DNA of 17,959 nucleotides from Methanobacteriota archaeon (GTDB taxonomy: Archaea > Thermoplasmatota > Thermoplasmata > RBG-16-68-12), in NCBI GenBank assembly GCA_005879015.1, contig VBMC01000019.1, positions 1 through 17,959 on the forward strand, given 5' to 3'. Positions 7,235-15,260 of this stretch are shown one piece after another. The position numbers and the translations under genes are program-made. The notes under the pieces were generated by a model. The model saw only the letters and a list, made by a program, of their open reading frames with translations. It ran no database searches and had not been told where the DNA came from. Every line of letters starts with the position of its first letter. Positions within the stretch are counted from its first letter, which is position 1.

Positions 7235-8470
7235 TCACTGTCCGGATGGCGCACGGGAGCGTTTCACCGATTCTCGCGGGTCCGCACGCCCATCGGATCC
7301 ATTGGCAAGGTCCAACCAGAGGGCCAGGTATTCCTCCAACGCGCGGTCGACGGAATACCGGTCCACCGCGATTTGTCGCGCCCCTTCCCGAAGGCGTCGA
7401 CGCATCGCGGCATCCGAGCCCATCTCCCGGAGGCGGTCGCTGGCTTCCTCGGGGGATCGGACTCGGAACCCGCTCTCTCCGTCGACCACGGCCTCCTCGG
7501 ATCCGGGGATGTCCGTCGTCAGGATCGGGATGCCCATCGCGAGGGACTCGAGCCATGCGAGGGGCGGAGCGGCGGTCGATCGGGCGTCTTGGATAGGAGA
7601 GAGGAAGACGTCGGCGGATGCCCGCGCCGCTTGAAAGGCCTCGGCCGACCCGAAGACGCGCAGTCCGGGGCGTTCGAACGCCCGGAACGACTCCTTGAAG
7701 TGCTCCGGCTTGAAGCAGAAGAGAAAGGCATACTTCGTCGGGTCGCTTCGAAGAGTCCGCTCGGCGGTCTGCAACGCCGCGCGCAGATCGTCCTCCGTCG
7801 TCTGCTGAATGAACCCGGTCCAGAACCCCACGATCTGCTCGGACCCCAGTCCGAGCTCCTTCCGGGCTGCGGCCCGCTGCTCGTCCGAAGGGGGCGCGAA
7901 CCGGTCCACGTCGATCCCCCACCGAATCCGGCGGACGCGCTCCCGGCGAAACCGGAGCTCGAGGAGACGCCGCTGGTACGCGTCCGAGAAAGGGACGACC
8001 GTGTCGAAGCTCGCGAAGCTGGCCTCGAGGAACAGATCGTACAGCGGACGATTCGGCTGGTACGTCGGTGCGGAGATCGTCAGCGGGACGTGGGGGAAGG
8101 CGAGCCGGAGCGGCGCCATGGCCGGCCCGTAGTTCTCGATGAAATGGATGACGTCGGGACGGAAGCGTTTGCGGTAGCGGCGGACCGCGCGGACGATCCG
8201 CGGAAGGCTGACCGTCTTGCTCACGTAGTTGTTCGTCCCGGCGATGTACCAGTGGGTCGGGTTGAAGCGAAGGTCGGGTCGCAGGTACACCGGGATCGGG
8301 GGGACCCGATGGAGAGGGAGGCCCCCGTTCGGAACGTCCTCGACCATCGCCGACACGATTTCAAGGTCGTGTCCGAGCCGTTGGAGCCCGCCGAACATGT
8401 CGAGCCAGAAATTCTTGTCTCCGGCGTGACGGAACGGCAAGATTCGCGACCCGACGATCAGGATCCGCAG
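7235..8470 (-). CDS. GT4-family glycosyltransferase; CTG at the expected start
   Basis: This minus-strand GT-B enzyme begins RILIVGSRILPFRHAGDK, then FWLDMFGGLQRLGH, an N-terminal domain typical of GT4. Later come WGIDVDRF, VGFWTGFIQQTTED, and a donor loop PPLAWLESLAMGIPILTTD. The first glutamate of the E-x7-E motif is missing: eight residues before the Glu of WLES there is Ala. The standard in-frame start, TTG at 8440, would lose the first beta strand. Ten codons upstream is CTG at 8470, giving MRILIVGS, with GGTGG six bases before it. The TATA box at 8507-8516 predicts transcription from about 8485, which suits 8470. The 3' end converges on the previous GT4. It is transcribed away from the next GT4, so it has its own promoter. 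Confidence 0.85.
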   Translation of the reverse strand: MRILIVGSRILPFRHAGDKNFWLDMFGGLQRLGHDLEIVSAMVEDVPNGGLPLHRVPPIPVYLRPDLRFNPTHWYIAGTNNYVSKTVSLPRIVRAVRRYRKRFRPDVIHFIENYGPAMAPLRLAFPHVPLTISAPTYQPNRPLYDLFLEASFASFDTVVPFSDAYQRRLLELRFRRERVRRIRWGIDVDRFAPPSDEQRAAARKELGLGSEQIVGFWTGFIQQTTEDDLRAALQTAERTLRSDPTKYAFLFCFKPEHFKESFRAFERPGLRVFGSAEAFQAARASADVFLSPIQDARSTAAPPLAWLESLAMGIPILTTDIPGSEEAVVDGESGFRVRSPEEASDRLREMGSDAAMRRRLREGARQIAVDRYSVDRALEEYLALWLDLANGSDGRADPRESVKRSRAPSGQ

Positions 8471-8506
8471 GTACTTCCACCGCCCAATGATAGGTACCCC
8501 GTCGCC

Positions 8507-8516
8507 TTATTAGAAA
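8507..8516 (-). promoter_or_regulatory. TATA box for the minus-strand GT4 gene
   Basis: On the minus strand the sequence reads TTTCTAATAAGG within GC-rich DNA. Initiation about 26 nt downstream would be near 8485, giving a leader of roughly 15 nt before the CTG at 8470. Two TAA stops in the same stretch close the reading frame, so the start must be downstream of it. Confidence 0.45.
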
Positions 8517-8657
8517 TTCGCTTCAGTCCCGTACGACATCGGATGGGAGGCGAGCGACCCGAGGACGCAGGAAGAGACGATACCCTTTTGCCCGGGTTCC
8601 AATCTCTTGGCCCGCCTGAGCCGTTCCCTCCCAAGGACCGCGGTGCGGGGCTGAGCC

Positions 8658-9833
8658 ATGGAAACCCTTCGGATCGCGATCCTCACCGAGACCCTCCCTC
8701 CCAACTCCCTGAAGCTGCAACCGTGGAGGTACCTGGGCGAACTCGCTCGGGCGCTGCAGGACGCTGGCCATGAGGCCTCGGCGCTGACGACCGAGGCGAA
8801 CGTCCCGACTTGGAACGGGGTCCGCGTCGACCGGCATCCCGACGCCACCGACTTCCGGTCGGCGCGCCGGCTCCATCGGCTCCTGGAGACGCGCGGTTAC
8901 GACGCGGGAATCGTCCGTTTGACGGCGAGCCTGTTCTTCTCCCTGCACCGGGAGCCGGGCACGCCCCCGTCGAAGGGCCGGCTGATTGGAATCTTCCTCC
9001 GGCCCCTCCACAACGGATGGGACCTGGCCCGGCGATTCTTGGACCCCACCCTCGTCCCCGAGATCCGTCTCGACCTGCACCATGCCGGCTTGTACGGCTC
9101 CCGCCGAATCGGCACGTGGGCCGATCCACCCCCTTACGTGAACGACTACGCCTTCCTCTGGGAAAACGACCGAGCGACGGGGATTTCCGCCGGGCTCCCG
9201 GCGGGATCGTGCCACGTCGTGCGCCATCCGTTCGACCCCTTTTTCCTCGATCGGAGGCCCGCGGGCCTAGGATCCCGACTGTCCGGGGCCTTCGGACCCG
9301 TTCCGCGGCGGGTCGTCTTCTCGGGGCCCCCTGAGGCCACGCGGGGCACCCGCGACATGGTGCAGCTTGCGCGGGCCCTTCCCCGGGACCCTCCGACGCA
9401 GGTCGTCCTGCTCCTGCGTGACGGGCGATTTCCCGCCCCGATCGTCAAGCGGAAGCGAATCGGCGTCCACGAGGTCCTCGGCGTCCACGGCCTGATCACG
9501 CGGGAGGAGTTACGCGCGATCTACCGCACATCCCACGTCGCTGTCTTCCCCTACCGTTTCGTGCGGACGGGGCTTCCCCTCGTCGTCCTCGAAGCGGTCG
9601 CGGCGGGTCTGCCCGTCGTCACGACGCGAGTTCACCCGATCCGAGAACTCGAAGGGCGGACGGGCCTCGTCTTCGCGAAGCCCCGGAATCCTCCGGACAT
9701 CGCGCGGGCGATCGAATCCGTTTTCGACGACGCCCAACGGGCCGCAGTCGTGCGGAAAAACGACGAGTGGATCCGAACGACGCCGGACTGGTCCACCGTC
9801 GCAAAGACCTTCGTGTCCTTCGTCCGGCGGTAG
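8658..9833 (+). CDS. GT4-like glycosyltransferase with degenerate donor motif
   Basis: This 391-residue GT-B protein starts METLRIAILTETLPP from a normal ATG. The N-terminal half contains LKLQPWRYLGELARALQDAGHE, a helix typical of GT4 acceptor domains. The C-terminal half reads VVFSGPPEATRGTRDMVQLARAL, EVLGVHGLITREELRAIYRTSHVAVFPYRF, then GLPLVVLEAVAAGLPVVTT. The second Glu of the E-x7-E motif (VVLEAVAAG) is present, but the first is replaced by Thr, and the usual PNGxD loop is replaced by VVRHPFDPFF. Such changes occur in GT4 relatives acting on unusual donors, though weak activity is also possible. It is divergent from the minus-strand GT4 with about 187 nt between starts. Two similarly degenerate GT4s side by side could share a role. 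Confidence 0.8.
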   Translation: METLRIAILTETLPPNSLKLQPWRYLGELARALQDAGHEASALTTEANVPTWNGVRVDRHPDATDFRSARRLHRLLETRGYDAGIVRLTASLFFSLHREPGTPPSKGRLIGIFLRPLHNGWDLARRFLDPTLVPEIRLDLHHAGLYGSRRIGTWADPPPYVNDYAFLWENDRATGISAGLPAGSCHVVRHPFDPFFLDRRPAGLGSRLSGAFGPVPRRVVFSGPPEATRGTRDMVQLARALPRDPPTQVVLLLRDGRFPAPIVKRKRIGVHEVLGVHGLITREELRAIYRTSHVAVFPYRFVRTGLPLVVLEAVAAGLPVVTTRVHPIRELEGRTGLVFAKPRNPPDIARAIESVFDDAQRAAVVRKNDEWIRTTPDWSTVAKTFVSFVRR

Positions 9834-9865
9834 ACTTTCCTCCGGCCACGGGCGAGGGTTTTTGA

Positions 9866-10798
9866 ATGCCGGCCGGTTTCAACGCGAGGCACACGTCGAT
9901 GGTTCCCTCCGAACGACCTCCCGCGGCCGGTGCGACCTTCCCGTACATCGGCCTCGCGGTGGCCGTCCTCGCACTGTATGCGATCCTCGCGGTCACGATG
10001 CCTCTGAATCCGTATCGGGCCGCGGTGGCCCTCGTGGCCTTCTTCGCCATGGGGTACTGCACGCTCGGCCTCGTCGCGGGGGGACGCATCCCGATGTCTG
10101 TCGCGGAGATCCTCGCCTTCACCGTCGGACTGACGATCCTCATCACGTCGTTGTCGGCCCTGGCGGTTTCGATCGTCGGCATCCCGATCACGGAATTCGC
10201 GGTCGTGATCGTCGGATTGCCGCTCGCGGTCATCGCGTTCCTATTGCGCCGCCCGGCGACGAATCCTTGGATGGCCTTCGTCGATTTCGCACGGCGCTTG
10301 TTCGACTTCTCCGACTACACGAAGGGCGAGAAGGGAGTCGTCGCCGCTCTCTACGTGGTCGTCGTGGGCGCCGTCGTGTTCCTCGTGTCCCTGGCGAACG
10401 TCCACTATCCCGACGCACCGTCCGTGGGTCTCGCGCTCACGGGCCCCGACGGGACCTCGAACAGCCTTAATCGATCGTTCGTCCTTGGTCAGCCCAAGTC
10501 CATCACGGTGACCGTGATGGGCAATGACACCGCGAGCTCGTACGAGCTTCGCATCCGGCTGGTCCCCCTCAACGCCACGGGGACGGAGCCATTCCATACG
10601 GTGTCGACGACGTCGCCCTTGCGGATGGATGCCTTCGGGGAGTACTCCGAACCAATCGCCCTCGCCGTCGGGGCGTCATGGACGAAATCGTTCTCGATCG
10701 CCCTCGATACCACGGGTACGTTCACCTTGCACTTCGATCTCTTGAATTACCCCATCGCCGTCGTCACCGAGGGCCACCTTCCCGTGGTCGTAACGTAG
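9866..10798 (+). CDS. DUF1616-type membrane protein
   Basis: The 310-residue protein has hydrophobic segments at about 26-46, 51-71, 83-105, 110-127 and 158-177. A hydrophilic C-terminal domain (about 180-310) is rich in beta-type sequence and Asn/Ser/Thr, and is probably outside the cell. This layout, with ILITSLSALAVSIVGIPIT in the third segment, fits the archaeal DUF1616 family, which is often found near S-layer or glycosylation genes; its biochemical role is not established. The external domain contains NDTAS and NATGT, which would be N-glycosylation sequons if the organism glycosylates proteins. The ATG at 9866 has GAGGG eight bases upstream; the ATG at 9899, also with a GAGG, is an equally good start. 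It ends nine bases from the stop of the convergent GT-C-like gene. Confidence 0.75.
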   Translation: MPAGFNARHTSMVPSERPPAAGATFPYIGLAVAVLALYAILAVTMPLNPYRAAVALVAFFAMGYCTLGLVAGGRIPMSVAEILAFTVGLTILITSLSALAVSIVGIPITEFAVVIVGLPLAVIAFLLRRPATNPWMAFVDFARRLFDFSDYTKGEKGVVAALYVVVVGAVVFLVSLANVHYPDAPSVGLALTGPDGTSNSLNRSFVLGQPKSITVTVMGNDTASSYELRIRLVPLNATGTEPFHTVSTTSPLRMDAFGEYSEPIALAVGASWTKSFSIALDTTGTFTLHFDLLNYPIAVVTEGHLPVVVT

Positions 10799-10807
10799 GT
10801 CGGCGCG

Positions 10808-12601
10808 TCACCGCGGCGGGGTCGACATGACTCGGTAGAGGGAGAAGGTCGCGTCCTGGTAGACGAGCGCGAGGTGCGGATCGCGCGCAAATTTTCCGAC
10901 CTGCGCCGCGGTCAGGTTGACCGTCAGGGCGGGTTCTTGGAAGAAGTTCGGCCGCAGGATGAGCATCCATCGATCGACCGCGATGTAGTCCCCCACGGAT
11001 ATTCGAGACCACTCGGTCGCGTTGAGGGCCGTACTCGTGAAGATCCGAGAGCTTCCGAAATCCACCTCCATGTTCGCGAAGCCAGCGAACCCGTCGATCG
11101 CGAGCTGATCGCCCCAGAGGCGCTCCCGGCCGATGTGGCTGTCCGCCCACGTCGCGGCCCGGATCGCGTCCGAACCGAAATTCAGCGGCGAGTCGGTCGT
11201 ACGGGCGAGGGGAGATTCGAAGTAGGCCCGCGTGGAGGCCGGGGCCAGGTTGCCACCCATCAGGATCGCGGCCCCGATCGCGACGCATGCGGCACGCGGG
11301 AGCCAATCCCGCTTTCCCGTGAATCTGGGGATGAGCCGACCCCAGCGACCGGAGGAGGCTCCGGCCCAGCGGATGAGGGTGGCAGCGGCGAAGGGTGCCA
11401 CGAAGAGGTTCGTGTATTCCCCGATTCGAAGCGTGACGAAGTTGAAGCCCGTGGTGACCAAGGGCAACGTGACGATCGTCACGGTCGTCGCCACGAGGCC
11501 ATTCGCCACCGCGAAGGGATGTTCCCTCGATTTTCGGAACCGGTAGAGGCTGATCAGCGCCAGAAAGAGGAGGACGAAGACCGAGCCGGCGACCCAGGCG
11601 ATTTCCCCCGTGGTGAAGGTCCGGCCCAAGCCGGCACTCGTACCCGCGGGAGGGAAGCTCTCGGGGGCCACGAATCGATAGATGACCGTCTCGAGGTTCT
11701 GTTCGTGACCGAGGAAGATCGAATACGTGAAGAACGTGATATAGATCGCGAGCAAGCCGATGAAGTACAGGAACAGGACGCCCAATCGCACGGAACCGAT
11801 GGCGGGGCGAAATCGCGGGCGGGACATGAACACCGCAAGCGTGGCCAACCAGCCCGCGAAGATGTAGGACGACAGGTGGTGGGTCATCACGATTCCGCCC
11901 GCCACGAGCATGAAGAGGACTTGGGCGCGCCGCTGCGCGCTCTTGTCCGCGCTCCGGGTCAGCATGATGAGCGCGAGCAAGGAGAGCCCGACGAACACGA
12001 TGCCCATACCCTGTTGGACCGGCGTGTTAAACAGGATCGACGCAGTTCCGAGATAAAAGAAGAGACCGAGGATCGCGATTCGGGTGCTGAAGAGGCGTCG
12101 GCCGATCGCGAAGATGGTCGCGGGGAGCGCGAGCAGCCGGAGGAGCGGCTCGATCCACAGGTACGCGACGGTCCCGGGAACGCCCGTCGCCAGGATCACG
12201 TACCCCATGAAGACGTTTCCGAGGGGGTAGAACGAGTAGGTATGCGCGAAGGCGTTTCCGGTACCGGGGGACCAGAACCCGCTACGGACGATTTCGTCCG
12301 TGAACGAGAAGTTGAAAATCGGGTCGGTCCCGTAGATGACGCCATGCGGGGTCGCGATCACAAACAAGAGAAAGATCACGACGACCGGGGGGATGAGGAA
12401 CGGAAACTTCGGGGTCCGCACGAGCGCCACGTAGAACGGAGCGCACATCATCGCGAGGAAGAGCAGAAAGAGGATCCGCGGGATGCCCAGGACTCCGGCC
12501 TTGAATTCCAGGAAGGTGGAGATCAGCCCCAGGAGTCCCATGAGGCAGACGGCCAAGGTCACGATGTCGAGGTACGCCGGTCCCCGGACGCGCGCGGCCA
12601 A
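10808..12601 (-). CDS. Polytopic GT-C-like membrane protein, putative lipid-linked sugar transferase
   Basis: The 597-residue protein has about 11-13 hydrophobic helices and a soluble C-terminal tail of about 150 residues. The first large loop contains GTDPIFNFSFTDEIVRSG (91-108) and HTYSFYPLG (120-128). GT-C enzymes place a catalytic acidic residue in this loop, and Asp93, Asp102 or Glu103 could fill the role. A later MTHHLSSYIF resembles the His-rich lumenal segments of archaeal DUF2206/GT39-like proteins. GT-C enzymes use polyprenyl-phosphate sugars, which the GT2 gene at 14272 could supply. The start codon is TTG. A TATA element at 12624-12634 would place transcription initiation about 3 nt upstream, so the mRNA is probably near-leaderless. 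The exact substrate is unknown, and a flippase or polymerase function cannot be excluded. Confidence 0.7.
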   Translation of the reverse strand: MAARVRGPAYLDIVTLAVCLMGLLGLISTFLEFKAGVLGIPRILFLLFLAMMCAPFYVALVRTPKFPFLIPPVVVIFLLFVIATPHGVIYGTDPIFNFSFTDEIVRSGFWSPGTGNAFAHTYSFYPLGNVFMGYVILATGVPGTVAYLWIEPLLRLLALPATIFAIGRRLFSTRIAILGLFFYLGTASILFNTPVQQGMGIVFVGLSLLALIMLTRSADKSAQRRAQVLFMLVAGGIVMTHHLSSYIFAGWLATLAVFMSRPRFRPAIGSVRLGVLFLYFIGLLAIYITFFTYSIFLGHEQNLETVIYRFVAPESFPPAGTSAGLGRTFTTGEIAWVAGSVFVLLFLALISLYRFRKSREHPFAVANGLVATTVTIVTLPLVTTGFNFVTLRIGEYTNLFVAPFAAATLIRWAGASSGRWGRLIPRFTGKRDWLPRAACVAIGAAILMGGNLAPASTRAYFESPLARTTDSPLNFGSDAIRAATWADSHIGRERLWGDQLAIDGFAGFANMEVDFGSSRIFTSTALNATEWSRISVGDYIAVDRWMLILRPNFFQEPALTVNLTAAQVGKFARDPHLALVYQDATFSLYRVMSTPPR

Positions 12602-12623
12602 GAGTTCGTCCTATCGCGGCTCC

Positions 12624-12634
12624 CTTGATTAAAG
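12624..12634 (-). promoter_or_regulatory. TATA box for the GT-C-like gene
   Basis: The minus strand reads CTTTAATCAAG in an otherwise GC-rich gap. Spacing of about 26 nt predicts a start site near 12604, almost at the TTG start codon (12601), which indicates a leaderless or near-leaderless transcript. The rest of the 12602-12788 gap shows nothing I recognise. Confidence 0.45.
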
Positions 12635-12788
12635 CTTCGAACCACGGGTTGCCGGGCCGATAGCAGGGTCAGAACCTACGACATGGCGAGTCATCGATCC
12701 TTTCGTTCCGGGAGCGTTTCGTCAAAATGCATTCGCATCTGCCGTGGAGTCCGTCGGATTCAGGGCGAGCTGAGTGGCGATCCGGTTT

Positions 12789-13346
12789 TCAGCGTCCAGC
12801 GACCAATCGGTACTGAACACCTTGGCGGCGGACCCGGCCCGACTTTTCAAGGACCGCGAGGTGATACGACGCGAGCTGCCGACTGATGCCCAAGACCTTG
12901 GCGATCGTCGCGGGCTGGGCCTTCTCGAGGCGGCGCAACGCACCGTGGATGCGCAGGCGGACGTCGCGATACTCCCAGTGACGCGCGTAGAGGCGGTTCA
13001 CCTCGGCCTCGCCGCCCGTGATGTAATATCGTGCCCGACCGTTCGTGTCTTGTTTGTAGACGAGGCCCTCGCGGGCGAGTGCGTCCAGGTGATAACGGGC
13101 GGTCCCCACCGCGAGGCTCAGGGATCGTGCCACGGACCGGAAATGGTCCCCCGGGAGGCGGGCGAGGTGATCGTAGATCCGCCGGCGGATCGGGTGCTTC
13201 AGTCCCACCATGAGGGCCAATGCGATGGCGAGGGTCGATGACTCCATCGGAACTCGGGCGCCAATCCTCGATAGCGACTGCAAGATCCAGTCGAAGACTC
13301 CCATCGCTCCGAACAGGGCGTACCCGTTCGGGCCCGTGCTCTCCAT
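12789..13346 (-). CDS. Tandem winged-helix transcriptional regulator
   Basis: The 185-residue protein contains two helix-turn-helix modules. The first, about 48-110, reads GLKHPIRRRIYDHLARLPGD, then FRSVARSLSLAVGTARYHLDAL and a wing ending GRARYYIT. The second, about 130-183, has TIAKVLGISRQLASYHLAVL and the wing RRQGVQYRLV. This double arrangement is common in Thermoplasmatota and Halobacteria. A hydrophobic stretch at 35-49 (SSTLAIALALMVGL) could be a membrane helix or part of the first fold. The start is ATG at 13346, with a TATA-like AGTTAATGTA upstream (13389-13398). Only 27 nt separate it from the Roadblock gene ahead, so the pair may also be co-transcribed. It could regulate the neighbouring glycan genes, but there is no operator evidence. 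Confidence 0.85.
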   Translation of the reverse strand: MESTGPNGYALFGAMGVFDWILQSLSRIGARVPMESSTLAIALALMVGLKHPIRRRIYDHLARLPGDHFRSVARSLSLAVGTARYHLDALAREGLVYKQDTNGRARYYITGGEAEVNRLYARHWEYRDVRLRIHGALRRLEKAQPATIAKVLGISRQLASYHLAVLEKSGRVRRQGVQYRLVAGR

Positions 13347-13373
13347 GCCCGAGACCCTCGTCCTGGGCTATCA

Positions 13374-13820
13374 TCAGCGAGGAGGACGTACATTAACTCG
13401 TTGTTTCTCGGTTTCCTCGATGTGCAGGTGCGTCGACTTCGATGCGGCCGCCGCGAGACGCGCATTGAGTCCGCGCATCGTCCTCCGAACGACGGCTCGG
13501 CTCACCTTCTTCGGCGCGATGACGACGAGGAAGGCCCGTGAGTTGACCTTCGTCGCGAGGATCTGATGGGCGTCCGTGTCGACGGAGATCATATCGGGCG
13601 TCGGACCGCCGACCGACTCAATGATCGTGTCCACCGACGCGAGCATCGTCGCCGCCATCACGCTCACGACGTCGAGCCGAATGCCTTCCCGCATCCACGA
13701 AGCCAAGACCAAACCGGTCCTTCGGACGAACAGCGCCGCATCGAGGCCGAGGTCCGTGTCGATGCCCGATAGGAACGAGAGAGCCGCCTGTTCCAATGCG
13801 TCTGACGACTCTCTTCCCAT
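13374..13820 (-). CDS. Roadblock/LC7-domain protein
   Basis: The 148-residue protein has the Roadblock/LC7 pattern: an N-terminal helix (ALEQAALSFLSGI), then DLGLDAALFVRRTGLVLASW, a central helix VVSVMAATMLASVDTIIESV, the strands DMISVDTDAHQILATKV and RAFLVVIAPKK, and a C-terminal helix VVRRTMRGLNARLAAAA. In prokaryotes these small proteins act with small GTPases or sensors. An ATG at 13859 would add 13 residues (MRNPPVGRGGENR). I prefer 13820 because the family normally begins at the helix and because the AT-rich element at 13870-13880, if it is the TATA box, is too close to 13859. It lies directly ahead of the winged-helix regulator, suggesting a sensor/regulator pair; no GTPase gene is visible. 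Confidence 0.8.
   Translation of the reverse strand: MGRESSDALEQAALSFLSGIDTDLGLDAALFVRRTGLVLASWMREGIRLDVVSVMAATMLASVDTIIESVGGPTPDMISVDTDAHQILATKVNSRAFLVVIAPKKVSRAVVRRTMRGLNARLAAAASKSTHLHIEETEKQRVNVRPPR
13389..13398 (-). promoter_or_regulatory. Possible TATA box for the winged-helix gene
   Basis: The minus strand reads AGTTAATGTA inside the last codons of the Roadblock gene. Initiation would fall near 13367, giving a leader of about 20 nt before the ATG at 13346. It would allow the regulator to be expressed separately from the Roadblock gene. Confidence 0.3.
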
Positions 13821-13869
13821 CCGATTTTCCCCCCCACGACCCACAGGAGGATTACGCATTCTTTTACCC

Positions 13870-13880
13870 CCTCAAATAGA
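13870..13880 (-). promoter_or_regulatory. Possible TATA box for the Roadblock gene
   Basis: The minus strand reads TCTATTTGAGG. Initiation about 26 nt downstream would be near 13849, leaving roughly 29 nt before the ATG at 13820. The match to an archaeal TATA consensus is only moderate. Confidence 0.3.
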
Positions 13881-14271
13881 TAGTCCCTCGTCGACGGAAC
13901 GCGGGCGACCCGTCCGATTCCGTACGACACTGCGACGTTTGGACGGCTCCATCGAACGGGTGTCGGACACTTGCACGCGTGATAACGAGCCATGGTGCGT
14001 CCCGGTCACGCTCGAATCAGTTTTGATGACATCGGCAAAACGTGTACCAAAAACAAGAAGACCGTTCGCCGAGCTTGATGCGGTCCGGGACAAAGGGCCG
14101 TGTTCAATCGGGATCGTGGAGTCGTAGGAACGACCAGGGGTTCGCGTTCCCAGGATGCGGGGACGCGGATGGGTTCGACGTCGAGCAGAGCGGGCGCAAG
14201 TGCGCGTTTTTTACCGACCATCGACGCGAGACCACCTTAGTGCATCCAACGGTGGGGGGGCAGAAATTCGA
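13881..14271. other. Non-coding gap between the divergent Roadblock and GT2 genes
   Basis: About 390 nt carry no convincing coding sequence, tRNA or repeat. The short frames here lack recognisable motifs. A row in it (14041-14100) is 58% G+C by hand count. TTTTTTA at 14206-14212 is the best TATA candidate for the GT2 gene, with predicted initiation near 14236. The gap is longer than two promoters need, so a leader RNA or decayed gene is possible, but I see no direct sign of either. Confidence 0.5.
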
Positions 14272-15165
14272 ATGGACCCGGTAAGGGGAGGGTTGGAACC
14301 GTATGGGAAAATGGAGCCCATGCCCTCGGCCCCGAGCCCGCCAATTCCCCGCCACCCGTTCGGCGGTCCGGTCGATCCCTCGCCCGAGGCCCTATGGCAA
14401 GAAATCGACAATCTGGTCCCACCGAGCCTGTCCATCCTGTTGCCCGCGTTGAACGAAGAGGGCGGCGTGGAGGCGGTCATGAAGCGGATCACGGCCACGC
14501 TCCACCGCAAGGGCCTCTCCTATTCCGTCTACCTCCTCGACGGGCAGTCCACGGACCAGACGCGAGCCGTCGCGACGAAGCTCGGCGCGGAGGTGTTCGT
14601 CCAGTCAGGTCACGGGAAAGGCTCCGCGTTCCGCGAGTTCGTCCCGAAGATCAAGGAGGACTTCGCGGTCCTCCTGGATAGCGACGGCACCTACCCACCG
14701 GAAGCGATCCCGGAACTCGTGGCGGCCTTGAAGGAGGAGAGTCCCGTCGTGCTCGGATCTCGGCTCCGTGGTTCCATCGACGAAGGGGCCATGTCGGGCC
14801 TGAACTACGCGGGCAACGTCCTCCTGAGCCGGTTCGCCTCCGTCCTGTTCGCCACCCCGATCTCCGACGTCTGCAGCGGCATGTGGGCCTTCGTGTCCGA
14901 TCGGCTGAAGTCCCTTGGCCTGACCGCGAACGGCTTCGACCTGGAAGCGGACATCTTCGCGGAGTGCGCCTTGCGCGGCATCCCGATCCACGAGATCCCG
15001 ATCCGGTACGACCGGCGGATCGGAGAACCCAAGCTCCGCCTGAAGGAGGGATTCCGGATCGCGCTCGCCCTGCTGAAGAAACGCCTGCGCTCCTCGTCCC
15101 CTCGGACGGTCGAACGGAGGGCATCATGGGGTCGGTGGTTCGGGCCCGCCCGCGAGTCCGCGTAG
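14272..15165 (+). CDS. GT2-family polyprenyl-phosphate sugar synthase (DPM1-like)
   Basis: This inverting GT-A enzyme probably moves a sugar from a nucleotide donor to a polyprenyl phosphate on the inner membrane face. The motifs are in the family order: SLSILLPALNEEGGV, YLLDGQSTDQT, GHGKGSAFREFVPK, the metal-binding LLDSDGTYPPEAI, VVLGSRLRG, and FATPISDVCSGMWAF followed by GFDLEADIFAECALRG and IPIRYDRRIGEPKL. It has no C-terminal membrane helices, so it is the short soluble type. The proline-rich N-terminal stretch of about 60 residues before the fold is unusual. ATG 14272 follows a G-rich tract at a suitable distance; ATG 14311 is an alternative. It could feed the GT-C-like protein at 10808-12601. 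The next gene follows 96 nt later on the same strand. Confidence 0.88.
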   Translation: MDPVRGGLEPYGKMEPMPSAPSPPIPRHPFGGPVDPSPEALWQEIDNLVPPSLSILLPALNEEGGVEAVMKRITATLHRKGLSYSVYLLDGQSTDQTRAVATKLGAEVFVQSGHGKGSAFREFVPKIKEDFAVLLDSDGTYPPEAIPELVAALKEESPVVLGSRLRGSIDEGAMSGLNYAGNVLLSRFASVLFATPISDVCSGMWAFVSDRLKSLGLTANGFDLEADIFAECALRGIPIHEIPIRYDRRIGEPKLRLKEGFRIALALLKKRLRSSSPRTVERRASWGRWFGPARESA

Positions 15166-15208
15166 GTTTCCCGAGGAAGCCGCGAGCTAGCGGGAGACGC
15201 GACGGAAC

Positions 15209-15217
15209 GTTCTTATT
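15209..15217 (+). promoter_or_regulatory. TATA-like element ahead of the membrane coiled-coil gene
   Basis: GTTCTTATTC lies about 48 nt before the ATG at 15261. Spacing predicts initiation near 15239 and a leader of about 20 nt carrying GTGAGGGAG. It argues against the ATG at 15219, which would overlap the element. Confidence 0.35.
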
Positions 15218-15260
15218 CATGGATTCCGCAATACCTTCCATCGCAGGGAGAGTGAGGGAG

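Noticed and set aside
8560..8620. GGGTTCCAATCTC as a possible tRNA T-arm
   Set aside because: It does not match the GGTTCRANYCC consensus and no acceptor stem or anticodon arm can be drawn around it.
10874..12628. 584-codon plus-strand frame opposite the GT-C-like membrane gene
   Set aside because: Its composition is almost all charged residues, as expected from the complement of hydrophobic codons; the minus strand codes for clear membrane helices.
5881..13880. Identical 12-mer CCCTCAAATAGA at 5881-5892 and 13869-13880
   Set aside because: A 12-base match is expected several times by chance in 18 kb, and the two copies have opposite relations to the nearby genes.
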